In this document: piece after piece, positions 7,294 through 16,058 of the stretch
Layout: every line of letters starts with the position of its first letter
Numbering within the stretch: position 1 is the stretch's first letter
Assembly: GCA_965232265.1 (NCBI GenBank)
Contig: CBDDPH010000002.1
Coordinates: 620,001 to 684,000 of the forward strand
DNA from: VXRD01 sp965232265
GTDB lineage: Bacteria > Latescibacterota > UBA2968
Direction: 5' to 3'
Length of the DNA stretch: 64,000 nucleotides
Translations under genes and position numbers: made by a program
Notes under the pieces: model-generated
Database searches by the model: none
What the model was told of the DNA's origin: nothing
The model's input: only the letters and a program-made list of their open reading frames with translations

Positions 7294-10200
7294 TGTCATG
7301 CTCCTGGGTTAGTGCTGTATAAAAACCGCTGTCTTTCGCTGATCGCAGTACATCTGCCATAAGCAAGGTGAGAGAGTGGCGACGGACAACAGGCCAATCA
7401 GCAATCTTGCTACGCAACAAATACTTGGCCATAGTTAAAGTACCGCACTGGCGCAACATTGAATCGGCAATTTTTTTCGCAACCGTGTCTCTCAGAGTAT
7501 TGGCATCTTCCAGCATTGCTACCAAAACACCATAAGGATCACGGATGCTTTCGCCAGACTCGTGAACCATCCTGATAAGCGTATTCGCTTCGTCGAGCAC
7601 ACTGCCGTCACTCTCCATCGAACTCCTGAGTCGTGTGCATACCGATAGATAGCGCAACGCCACGTTCCGGGGGTCTGTGTCAAGCATACGGCGTGTAGTG
7701 CCAACCAATCGTTTAACCTCCTCCAAAGATGAGACCTGGTTCAAAAGTTTGTTGATGGTATCAAGACCGATTTCGTCAAACTGGCGGCGCTCCCAACCGC
7801 GCAGTTCATCAGTAAATTCTGACTCCTGTAAATACGCCAGAATGGCCTCCCGGAAGTCGGCGTCGCTGCTGAAACTGCGGCACAATTCACCCATGGTGCG
7901 AATGGCTTGCTTGCGTTTCGCGACAATTTCATCATAAACGAAATCAATAAGCGAGTTCACCGCAGACCTCAGCGCGGTTTCTACAGTGTCGGTCAGTACA
8001 GAATGGCTTGCGTCGTCGGCAAATTCTGCAAACTTATACTTCATCAGATACTGCCGAAGGTTTTCCTTTATCTCTGAAGGGATTATACTTTTAACGTAAA
8101 TCTTGAACTGACGAGACCTCGAGTTAACAGTGTAATCCTCAACCAGGCCCAGCAATGCAAGACGAAAAATAGCCCGCTCGGATTTCTCGCGCTCAATATC
8201 ATTGCCAAATTTTAGCAGAGCAGTATTGACTGACCCAACAGGCATCCCCTCAATTTTTCCGGCTAGCTCCGAAGTCCATAATTGCAACGTATCCTCTTTT
8301 TCTTGCTCTCTACCCTTGTACGAGTTCAGTAGAAACCACAGGTGAACAAAAAGGTCACCCTGGTTGTCCCTACGCACTTGATTAATACTATCCAGTGCGC
8401 TTTGGTGGTCAGATGTATCGAGGATTTCCAGTGCCGCACGCCAATTGTCATCACTGTACAGAATAGCACAGCGTGCGTAGCCCTTCTCTCCGTTACGGCC
8501 CGCGCGACCAGCTTCCTGATAAAAAGCCTCTACCGACTCAGGCATCGCGTAGTGAATGGTGTAGCGAATATTGGGCTTATCAATGCCCATCCCGAAAGAC
8601 TTGGTCGTGACCAATTCTTGGACGCGATTGTCGGTGAAGTCTTTCTGAATGTTTTGCTTATAATCGTTCCAGTCATCTGTAAAATTTTGCGGTTTGCTTC
8701 CCGAGTAGATATGTTTGTGCCCAAGTTTTTGCGCCACCTGTGTGATTCCGAGGTTACCGTTAACGTGAGGACAAAATATCAGACCGCCATTCGTCTCGCT
8801 TCCTTGCGGGTCGTGGAAATTCTGTGGATTTGATCTCAAGGTGCGGGGAAGGCGTCCCCGGTATCGCGTCAGCGCAACCGATTTTTCACGGCGCATCACG
8901 GATTCGACATCGAATCGAAGTTCTGGTCGATCAAAGGATTTGGGTAGAACGATTGCCTCCTCGTCAGTAATGTCTATTTCCATCTGGATGTCAGTGAGTA
9001 CAGCAAAAGATGCCGTGCCAGTCAATGCGACTAACGTCGGAGAGCGACCACTCCGGTCGGAGCAGTACTTGCGTAAATTGAGCGGCAGATGGAGATACGA
9101 AGGGCGAAAATCGTGACCCCATTCGGAGATGCAATGCGCTTCGTCCACCACGGCAAGCGAAATGGGAAATTCCCCGGTCACCTCCCTGATCTGATGGCGA
9201 AAATCCTCACTTTGCAAGCGTTCTGGCGTAATAAAAACGAATGCTATATTGCCCGCGGTCATATTCCGCAATACAGTTTCCCTGTCGCCGTGGGATTGCT
9301 GACTGGACACTTCACCTGTTAGATCAATGCCAGACCGGCGCAGATTTGCCACCTGGTCAACCATCAGTGAGATGATAGGGTCTATAATCACTGTCATTCC
9401 CGGTAGCAGCATACCGCTGAATTGATAAATCAATGACTTGCCACCGCCAGTAGGTAAAAGCACAATCGTCGATTGGCCTTGCAGTAATCGTGAAATGGCT
9501 AAGAGTTGCCCGTCTCGGAAGGCCCGCTTGCGGAATATTAGCTGCAATAGAAACAGTAGCGCAGCCTGCTGCCGCTCGGTGACCAATGGTAAATCAACGC
9601 CGTTCTGGTCAGTCAGTGAGCGGGCTAAATCGGCCAAATTATAATGCAATGATTCGCACCACTGGAGTTCCCGCTTGGTACGGAAGCCGACCGCACGCCG
9701 GATACGAAGCGCATTGGGTGGTAGGCTGGGAAAAAGGAGACGCTCCGCAACGCCGATACATCCTTCGTCTAAAAAAAAACTATTGAGTAGGATAAGGTCA
9801 TATGAACCATCAGGTGCAGACATATAGCGCGTTTCCAAACCGGAACAAGAAATGACCGGGAGAACTTTATCTCCGATTATATCCAATTCGATCTCAGGTG
9901 GTGGTGGCGTTTCAGGTGCAAGAATATGAATTTTGCTCCACAAGGCAATCAGCATTCGAAAGGCTTCCGCAGTAACCGGAAGATCTTCTTCAACGACCAG
10001 AATACGCTGAGGTCGTTGGGTGCTGAGGTTTTCGTGGACGTAGAGCTTCAGGAGGCAACGAAGACAACGATGTACCGCCAGGGGAATGAGTATGGTGTAA
10101 AACGCCGCCGCGTGCATTGGTGAAGTGGCGATAATGTCCTGCACTGAACGCAGGCTGGAAGCGACTTCCAGTGCTTGCTTTTCATTTTCGTCAGCACGGT

Positions 10201-10984
10201 GTTTGAGTTGTGTTAGCCACTCCTGAAGTTTGCTATGAATTGTTGCTGTTGTAACACGGTGGACGGTCCAGCCTTTTTCGCGGAGAATACGGTCACGTTT
10301 CCGGTCTTTTTCTTTTTGTCCCGGCTCCTCATGCTGTTGGCCATCCACTTCAAAAACCCAGTTTAGGTGGCCTATTTGGAGCGCAAAATCGACGCGGTTG
10401 TCGGCCAAATTATCTGGAAGTGTATTGTCAGGAAGATCAACGAGGTCGCTGATTAGCACCTGCCTGCGAATACGATGGCGGTTGGTTGCTCCGATAGCTG
10501 TGCCGAGTTCTTCGTAGAACCGATTTTCCTCGGTGCTGGTCAAATTTTGAAGTTCCGCAGGAAGTGAGGATACGGAGATGGCATCGCCGCTGCAGTAGGG
10601 CAGGCAGAACAAGTCCTTGGCCGCCGCGAGTAGGTCATTGCTGTTGTCAGGCAACAACGATTCGACAAATCTTGGCCCGACTTCAGGACTGTTCTCTAAC
10701 TCTTCGCAGCGGAAAAACTGCTGAACAGGACCAGCCAACAAGGCGCGCTCGAAGTCGAGATCAACGAAAGCTGGATTACCTCGAGAGATAATTTTGTCGC
10801 AGATGGCGGTTATGGAGGCCATCGCCGGGTCCTCGCTTTCGAAGAACTCCCGCTCGGCTTCGAGAACCGCATGAGAATTAGTGACTAAAATATCCTTTAG
10901 TGGATTTAGAAAGCTATCGATAGAACCAGGCAGAGTGTCCCAGAAGCCCAGGCGTCCTGATGCCGTGTATCTGATACTGTCCAT
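7286..10984 (-). CDS. PD-(D/E)XK (Vsr/DUF559-like) nuclease fused to RecQ-type helicase
   Basis: A 1232-residue protein. Residues about 150-250 resemble a Vsr/MTES_1575-like nuclease: VDF (D199), FEVDGQQH (E212, D214, Q216, H218), then a basic KDRKRDRILREKGW helix. After a 220-residue linker comes a RecQ-type superfamily 2 helicase: Walker A PTGGGKS (511-517), DEAH (614-617) followed by the RecQ-typical CISEWGHDFRPSY, motif III LTGTA (654-658) and motif VI QEAGRAGRNG (823-832). No HRDC domain was recognised; the last 350 residues are helical and unassigned. It probably unwinds and cuts DNA. It overlaps the coiled-coil gene and lies 158 nt downstream of the Fic gene on the same strand. A role in defence is plausible but unproven. 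Confidence 0.88.
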   Translation of the reverse strand: MDSIRYTASGRLGFWDTLPGSIDSFLNPLKDILVTNSHAVLEAEREFFESEDPAMASITAICDKIISRGNPAFVDLDFERALLAGPVQQFFRCEELENSPEVGPRFVESLLPDNSNDLLAAAKDLFCLPYCSGDAISVSSLPAELQNLTSTEENRFYEELGTAIGATNRHRIRRQVLISDLVDLPDNTLPDNLADNRVDFALQIGHLNWVFEVDGQQHEEPGQKEKDRKRDRILREKGWTVHRVTTATIHSKLQEWLTQLKHRADENEKQALEVASSLRSVQDIIATSPMHAAAFYTILIPLAVHRCLRCLLKLYVHENLSTQRPQRILVVEEDLPVTAEAFRMLIALWSKIHILAPETPPPPEIELDIIGDKVLPVISCSGLETRYMSAPDGSYDLILLNSFFLDEGCIGVAERLLFPSLPPNALRIRRAVGFRTKRELQWCESLHYNLADLARSLTDQNGVDLPLVTERQQAALLFLLQLIFRKRAFRDGQLLAISRLLQGQSTIVLLPTGGGKSLIYQFSGMLLPGMTVIIDPIISLMVDQVANLRRSGIDLTGEVSSQQSHGDRETVLRNMTAGNIAFVFITPERLQSEDFRHQIREVTGEFPISLAVVDEAHCISEWGHDFRPSYLHLPLNLRKYCSDRSGRSPTLVALTGTASFAVLTDIQMEIDITDEEAIVLPKSFDRPELRFDVESVMRREKSVALTRYRGRLPRTLRSNPQNFHDPQGSETNGGLIFCPHVNGNLGITQVAQKLGHKHIYSGSKPQNFTDDWNDYKQNIQKDFTDNRVQELVTTKSFGMGIDKPNIRYTIHYAMPESVEAFYQEAGRAGRNGEKGYARCAILYSDDNWRAALEILDTSDHQSALDSINQVRRDNQGDLFVHLWFLLNSYKGREQEKEDTLQLWTSELAGKIEGMPVGSVNTALLKFGNDIEREKSERAIFRLALLGLVEDYTVNSRSRQFKIYVKSIIPSEIKENLRQYLMKYKFAEFADDASHSVLTDTVETALRSAVNSLIDFVYDEIVAKRKQAIRTMGELCRSFSSDADFREAILAYLQESEFTDELRGWERRQFDEIGLDTINKLLNQVSSLEEVKRLVGTTRRMLDTDPRNVALRYLSVCTRLRSSMESDGSVLDEANTLIRMVHESGESIRDPYGVLVAMLEDANTLRDTVAKKIADSMLRQCGTLTMAKYLLRSKIADWPVVRRHSLTLLMADVLRSAKDSGFYTALTQEHDNG

Positions 10985-11142
10985 AAATCTGCGCTTCCCT
11001 CTGGATGCTCCGCTATCAGTTTGTTGGGTTTGGGGAACTTATTGAAAACGAAGTGCAAGTTGTTAACCGGAAATTGCAGAGGTCAAACCTGAGTTACAAA
11101 ATATACCGTTGCTGTGTAATATCAATATAAAAATACAGCATT

Positions 11143-12336
11143 TTAATACTTTGAGATTGCCTTGAAATCCAATTCTACAACCGAGTCTTGAACCGCACCA
11201 TCCCTGATAAACCGGATAAATCCAAGTTCCCCAAGCCGTATTAACTCTCTTTGAAAAGTTCGCCAGGTGACATTCTGGTACGCAGATTGTACATAACTGT
11301 CTTCCTGTAATTCTGACAGTTCAATCCTTCGCGACGGGGTATCGGAGAAGGGGTCTGAAGGTTCTGTTTCACGCAGGAGAAAGTTGAGGAGATTGTATTC
11401 CCTCTGGTTCAGGAGCCGTCGCCGGGGCCCCATCTTTTTATTATACGCACGGACAAGCATCGTTTGATATACCAACCGGTTAATCTTCGCTTTGACGAAA
11501 TTATTTATGCCTTTGAGTTCGCTCGCAAAGCCGGCCACGCCAAAGCGAATAAATGGTGTCACATCGAAAGGCTGGCTTTGCCGACATTCTTGGAGGATTG
11601 ATTTGTATTCTTGTTCGTGGCGATAGAAGTAGTTAGAAAGCCCGTAAAATCCGTGTACATTATATCCGAGCTGAAAGAGGATACCGGCTTCGACGAGTCG
11701 AGAGACTCTTCCGTTTCCGTCTCCAAAGGGGTGAATTGTCACGAGATAGAAGTGGGCGAGCAAGGCGCGTATGACTTGATGATGGCCTTCAAGCTGGCGA
11801 GAATTGATGAAATCGATATACTCCTCCATTAAGTGAGACAGCCTTTCGTGCGGCGCACCTCTATGGACTCCTCCAAGATCTTCTGTGCCCACAGTAACGG
11901 AAAAGTTGCGGAGTTTTCCGGGTATATTGTTGATGGTATCCGAATCTCGGGTGATCATTTCGTGCATGGTGAAGATATCTTTCAGACCAATAGGTGGGCT
12001 GTTTGGACGAAATCGCTGTCTTACCCAGGCCTGAGCTTCTCCAGCATTTCTGATTTGCAATTGTTCTTTTGTCGCGGTTTTCCAGTCGTCGTTGTGCGTT
12101 TGTTGTTCGAGGTACTCCATTTGCTGAGCAACCTCAGCTTCGGACAGAGGGTTGCCTTCTATCGCAGTTGTGCCGTGAACTGCACGGACTCTATTGAGCT
12201 TGTCAAGCTGGTTTTGCCACTCTTGTGGAAACACGAGGTTTAGAGAGGCTTCTTTGTAAGCTTCAATGGAGATGAGATCCTGGAAGAGACCTTGTTGTTC
12301 GAGGTGATAATCAAAGGAGAATTTTTCCCAGTCCAT
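11143..12336 (-). CDS. Fic family protein (AMPylase-type) with N-terminal inhibitory helix
   Basis: The Fic core motif HPFGDGNGR is at residues 202-210. The (S/T)xxxE(G/N) inhibitory motif is present as TTAIEG at 56-61, so this is a class II, self-inhibited Fic enzyme that transfers AMP or another nucleotide to a target protein. The C-terminal 100 residues look like a winged-helix DNA-binding domain. The start at 12336 is chosen because AAGAGGA lies 5 nt upstream. The frame also opens at 12405, but that start has no ribosome site and would translate a 12-bp DNA repeat as SNNV units. The protein is 397 residues with the chosen start. It is probably autoregulated through the repeats in its leader. 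Confidence 0.88.
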   Translation of the reverse strand: MDWEKFSFDYHLEQQGLFQDLISIEAYKEASLNLVFPQEWQNQLDKLNRVRAVHGTTAIEGNPLSEAEVAQQMEYLEQQTHNDDWKTATKEQLQIRNAGEAQAWVRQRFRPNSPPIGLKDIFTMHEMITRDSDTINNIPGKLRNFSVTVGTEDLGGVHRGAPHERLSHLMEEYIDFINSRQLEGHHQVIRALLAHFYLVTIHPFGDGNGRVSRLVEAGILFQLGYNVHGFYGLSNYFYRHEQEYKSILQECRQSQPFDVTPFIRFGVAGFASELKGINNFVKAKINRLVYQTMLVRAYNKKMGPRRRLLNQREYNLLNFLLRETEPSDPFSDTPSRRIELSELQEDSYVQSAYQNVTWRTFQRELIRLGELGFIRFIRDGAVQDSVVELDFKAISKY

Positions 12337-12345
12337 TTTTGTCCT

Positions 12346-12404
12346 CTTATTTGACACGTTATTTGACACGTTATTTGACACGTTATTTGACACGTTATTT
12401 GACA
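12346..12404. repeat. 12-bp direct-repeat array A in the fic leader
   Basis: There are five units of TGTCAAATAACG (minus strand). Four are perfect at 12357, 12369, 12381 and 12393, and one is partial at 12346. The array lies between the promoter and the preferred start codon of the Fic gene. It is either an operator array or, if translation starts at 12405, an N-terminal SNNV repeat. Confidence 0.92.
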
Positions 12405-12430
12405 TAGAAATAAATTTTGTAAGACATTAA

Positions 12431-12459
12431 ATAATAACAATTTTTTACGAAAATTTCAA
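12431..12459 (-). promoter_or_regulatory. Sigma70-type promoter of the fic gene
   Basis: On the minus strand TTGAAA (12454-12459) is followed after exactly 17 nt by TATTAT (12431-12436). Transcription would start near 12424, so repeat array A would lie in the 5' leader. Array B lies 22 bp upstream of the -35 box. Confidence 0.75.
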
Positions 12460-12480
12460 GAATATAAAATAAAATCTGTC

Positions 12481-12515
12481 CTTATTTGACACGTTATTTG
12501 ACACGTTATTTGACA
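12481..12515. repeat. 12-bp direct-repeat array B upstream of the fic promoter
   Basis: There are three units of the same TGTCAAATAACG repeat as in array A: two perfect (12492, 12504) and a partial one (12481) that shares the altered CTTATTTGACA form found at the equivalent end of array A. On the plus strand the units contain TTGACA, so they could also act as -35 boxes for the divergent TPP-enzyme gene. Confidence 0.9.
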
Positions 12516-12645
12516 ATTCCTTACTTACCACTTGCAGGAATATGCATCGCAGTGATACCCCTTTAAAATTTGGTCTGACGATGGGGGATTTTGGTTGTAT
12601 ATTGGCGGGGTGCGTTTTTACGATTCGATTGAAAGGATGGGATAT

Positions 12646-14205
12646 ATGTTGATGACTGGTGGTCAGGCTGTGGTTGAGACGTTGGATGCATGGGGGGTGG
12701 ATGTGGTGTTTGGCATTCCGGGGGTTCACACGCTGGCGCTTTACGATGCGCTGTACGAGCATCCGCGCATTCGGCATGTGACGACGCGGCACGAGCAGGG
12801 GGCGGGGTTTATGGCGGATGGGTATGCACGGGCTTCGGGGCGCGTGGGTGTGGCGTTGACGACGACGGGTCCGGCGGCAGTGAATGCGTTGACGCCGATT
12901 GGGGAAGCGCACGCGGAGTCGTCGCCCGTGTTGCTGATATGCAGTGGTCCGACGGATGAAACCAATGGCGCAGATGCGGGTGTGTTACACGATATGCGGG
13001 ACCAGTTTGGGACGTTGTTTTCGGTGACGGGGCGCGGGCAGCGCGTGTCGCGTGTGGAGGAGATACCAGATGCGCTGTCAGAGGGTTTTGAGGCGATGAA
13101 GTACGGGCGTCCCCGGCCCTTTATTTTTGAAGTTCCGCTGGATGTTTTTAAGGAAGAGGCAGAGGTAAAAATTGACGAGCCAGCGCACCGCCCGCCCCAT
13201 AAGCCTGAGGATGCTGCGCTGGATGCAGCGGCGGAGATGATTCAGTCTGCGAATAAGCCGGTGTTGATCGCGGGTGGAGGGACGCAAGATGCGAGTGGTG
13301 ATGTGATTAAGTTAGCGGAAAAACTCGGATTGCCGGTGGCTGTTACTGCCAATGGGCAGGGGGCTGTGCCGGCGGATCACCCTTTGCTGGTGCGCGGTGA
13401 GAGGATGAACAAGTGTTTGAACGAGGCGGATGTGGTGATTGCCGTGGGTACGCGTTTGGGCTTTCGGTTTGAGCAGATGTGGAAGGGGATACCGGAGAAA
13501 CTCATTCATCTGGATATTGATCCGGAGGTGATCGGGCGGTCGTTTGAGCCAGATGTTGCGCTGATTGGCGATGCGGGCGAGGGGTTGAGGGGTTTGTTCG
13601 CGCGGTTGGATGGGACAAAGACTGCGTGGAATGTCGGTGATTCTGTGCCGCAGGCGTCCGGTCAGTGGGAGGAGAAACCTTTTCCCGAGTTGCTGGGGAT
13701 TTTGCGGGATGTTCTGGATCGGGATGCGGTGGTTGTGAACGATATGACGATGATTAGCTATCAGGCGCGTCGCCATTTTCCGGTTTATCAGCCGCGCACG
13801 TTTTTGTCGCCCACGGTTTACGGAACGCTGGGTTTTTCCATGCCGGCGGCTGTAGGTGCCAAGATCGCGTGTCCAGATAAGCAGGTGGTGTCGCTGTGTG
13901 GCGATGGCGGGTTTATGTACACGGCGACGGAGCTTTCTACCGCGGTTCAGCAGGGGATATCACTGCCGGTTGTTTTGTGCAATGACAATACGTATGACGC
14001 GATTAAACGGGCGCAGGATCGGGAATGTGAGGGGCGAAATATTGCCGTGGCGTTGGCGAATCCCGATTTTGTGATGTTTGCACAGAGTTTTGGGATGCAG
14101 AGTGTTCGCGTGACGGATGGACAGGGGTTTGGCGCAGCCCTTGAGGAGGCGTTGCAGGCAGGGGGTCCGACGCTGATTGAGGTTTTTTTGCCGGAGTATG
14201 CCTGA
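12646..14205 (+). CDS. Thiamine-diphosphate enzyme, acetolactate synthase / AruI-like 2-oxoacid decarboxylase
   Basis: A 519-residue ThDP-dependent enzyme with the usual three domains. The N-terminal Pyr domain has VFGIPGVHTLALYDAL and TRHEQGAGFMADGYAR, including the catalytic glutamate. The central domain is FAD/nucleotide-like. The C-terminal PP domain has GDGGFMYT...N for Mg-ThDP. The N-terminal sequence is closest, from memory of the family, to 5-guanidino-2-oxopentanoate decarboxylase (AruI) rather than IlvB, and no IlvN small subunit is adjacent. The start at 12646 has AAAGGA 8 nt upstream. It is divergent from the Fic gene. The substrate, probably a 2-oxoacid, is not certain. Confidence 0.85.
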   Translation: MLMTGGQAVVETLDAWGVDVVFGIPGVHTLALYDALYEHPRIRHVTTRHEQGAGFMADGYARASGRVGVALTTTGPAAVNALTPIGEAHAESSPVLLICSGPTDETNGADAGVLHDMRDQFGTLFSVTGRGQRVSRVEEIPDALSEGFEAMKYGRPRPFIFEVPLDVFKEEAEVKIDEPAHRPPHKPEDAALDAAAEMIQSANKPVLIAGGGTQDASGDVIKLAEKLGLPVAVTANGQGAVPADHPLLVRGERMNKCLNEADVVIAVGTRLGFRFEQMWKGIPEKLIHLDIDPEVIGRSFEPDVALIGDAGEGLRGLFARLDGTKTAWNVGDSVPQASGQWEEKPFPELLGILRDVLDRDAVVVNDMTMISYQARRHFPVYQPRTFLSPTVYGTLGFSMPAAVGAKIACPDKQVVSLCGDGGFMYTATELSTAVQQGISLPVVLCNDNTYDAIKRAQDRECEGRNIAVALANPDFVMFAQSFGMQSVRVTDGQGFGAALEEALQAGGPTLIEVFLPEYA

Positions 14206-14254
14206 GAAGTGCATCCTTATAAGTGGTAGATAAAGACAGACGCGGGAGAATGTT

Positions 14255-15961
14255 ATGGCTACAAAGCGCAAAAAGAGACGACACAGAGGGGCTGCTGGCA
14301 AGGCGAATGCAGATTTGACGGCGCATATTCGGTCGCTGGGGTTGACGAGTGTGGGGCAATATCAGGCGTGGTGTCGGGATCACGGATTTAATGGGGCACT
14401 GAATAAGAGTTGGCAGGAGCGACGGCAGGAGCGCAAGGTGGCAGATCGGGCAATTGATGAGGAATTGGCCGAGCAGGAATTTGTGCGCCATATCAGCGCG
14501 TTGGGGTTAAAGACGGTTGCGGATTATACCGCGTGGTGTACTGCAAATGGGTTGAGCACGGGGACGCATAAGAGTGCGGCACAGCGCAAGAAAGAGAGCG
14601 ATTTGGCCGAGCGATTAAAGAGCGATGCGGTTTTGGCGAGGATGAAAAATCACACGCGGCGGCCACAGGAGACGATTCGGGCGATTTATGAGGGCAAGCT
14701 GTCGGAGGCGGAGTTGAATCGCCCGCATTTGCAAAAGATCCAGCGGGCTTTTGATGGGCTGGGGAGAGACCGCAAGGGGCGGCGCGCGCTGTTGCAGTTG
14801 TTGCTTCACGTGGAAAAACGGGGCGATTTTTTTGACGTCAAGCCCGCGATTGTGCGCCTGGGTCCATGTGAGGGGAATACTTTTATCGAGGGGTTGGGCG
14901 CGCTGGCACATTGGCACAAGCGGTGGTTGCGCGATCCAGGGGAGTGGCGGCCTGATTCGCACAACGGGCGCAAGCAATTTGGTTCGCTTGCGCGACATTT
15001 GCTGGCGAAGTACGATGTGCCCGCGTTTATGGATATCGCGTGGTTTGGCGAGGCGCGGCAGCAGCAGGGATGGTTTGTGCATGTGGGAACGGGTGGGAAT
15101 ATTCGCAAGGCAGATGTTCCGCTGACGCTGACGAAGAAGATGGCGCATTTGTTTTTGGAGTCGCCGCACGATTACACGATTTACGAGGCGTTTCGGCGGG
15201 GTCAAATTCTGGGGCTTGGCGGGGAGGAGCCGCTGGTGCGCGCGGTGAACAGTACGCGGTTGGGGTCGTCTTTTGAATGCGAAGATTTCTGGCACAAGGT
15301 GGCGCATTTTTTTGTGAATAATCCCATGCTCGATCCCGATGAGGTGGGACCGATTGTGGATTATATTCACAATCAGAAATACATACCTCGAGAGGAGACG
15401 GTTGATGGCGAGGTTGTGCAGTTGCCGCCCGAGCAGCCGAATTTTTCGATTAAGGGGCGCAGTATGGTCAAGTTGCTGCGGCAGGTCGAGTTTTGGCACC
15501 GGCAGTTGGCGCGGCAGAATCGCTTGCCGGCAAAGGTTTGGGCGCCTTCGGGATTAAATGAGCTGGATTGGACGGCGACGGATAATTATGGGAATGAAAA
15601 GGAGCGGTGGACGATTACGGAGTTGCTGTCGGCCAAAGAGTTGTCCCTCGAGGGGCGCAAGATGCACCACTGCGTGGGGTCTTATGCGAATAATTGCAAA
15701 ACCGGGCGGTCGTCGATCTGGACGATGCAGGTTACGACGCCGGAGAATGAGACGCATCGGGTGATGACGATTGCGGTGCAAAATGGCAGCCGAAGCATTA
15801 CGCAGGCGCGCGGGAAGTGCAATGCGCGACCCAATGGCAGGACGCCCAGTGGCAAGCGTCGGGATTTTAGCAAGGCGTATGAACGCCATTTGCGGAAGTC
15901 GCGCCATGTGTTGTATTTGTGGCGAGAGCAAGAGGGGTTGTCTATGTCGCGTGGGGTGTGA
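14255..15961 (+). CDS. PcfJ-like protein
   Basis: A 568-residue protein. Near residue 460 it has the PcfJ-family signature LSLEGRKMHHCVGSYA--C--G-SSIW. PcfJ-like domains are best known from conjugative plasmids but also occur on chromosomes; their biochemical role is not established. The N-terminal 110 residues contain two similar short modules (SLGLTSVGQYQAWCRDHG and ALGLKTVADYTAWCTANG) that look like a small DNA- or protein-binding repeat. GGGAGA precedes the ATG. No conjugation genes are nearby, so this is a stand-alone copy. A terminator follows. Confidence 0.75.
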   Translation: MATKRKKRRHRGAAGKANADLTAHIRSLGLTSVGQYQAWCRDHGFNGALNKSWQERRQERKVADRAIDEELAEQEFVRHISALGLKTVADYTAWCTANGLSTGTHKSAAQRKKESDLAERLKSDAVLARMKNHTRRPQETIRAIYEGKLSEAELNRPHLQKIQRAFDGLGRDRKGRRALLQLLLHVEKRGDFFDVKPAIVRLGPCEGNTFIEGLGALAHWHKRWLRDPGEWRPDSHNGRKQFGSLARHLLAKYDVPAFMDIAWFGEARQQQGWFVHVGTGGNIRKADVPLTLTKKMAHLFLESPHDYTIYEAFRRGQILGLGGEEPLVRAVNSTRLGSSFECEDFWHKVAHFFVNNPMLDPDEVGPIVDYIHNQKYIPREETVDGEVVQLPPEQPNFSIKGRSMVKLLRQVEFWHRQLARQNRLPAKVWAPSGLNELDWTATDNYGNEKERWTITELLSAKELSLEGRKMHHCVGSYANNCKTGRSSIWTMQVTTPENETHRVMTIAVQNGSRSITQARGKCNARPNGRTPSGKRRDFSKAYERHLRKSRHVLYLWREQEGLSMSRGV

Positions 15962-16015
15962 GGGAATGAGCGAATCGGCGGAGCAGAAATTCTGGACTGA
16001 TAGGCTCCAAGGCAT

Positions 16016-16052
16016 GAAAAAAACCTCACATTACCTGTGAGGTTTTTTTTAT
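16016..16052. terminator. Bidirectional intrinsic terminator between convergent genes
   Basis: A perfect stem ACCTCACA/TGTGAGGT with a 5-nt loop is flanked by A7 on the left and T8 on the right. It can end transcription from the PcfJ-like gene and from the convergent permease operon. Confidence 0.9.
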
Positions 16053-16058
16053 ACGCAA

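Noticed and set aside
12346..12404. SNNV repeats as the true N-terminus of the Fic protein
   Set aside because: No ribosome site precedes 12405, whereas 12336 has a good one, and the same DNA repeat occurs upstream of the promoter. Kept as an alternative only.
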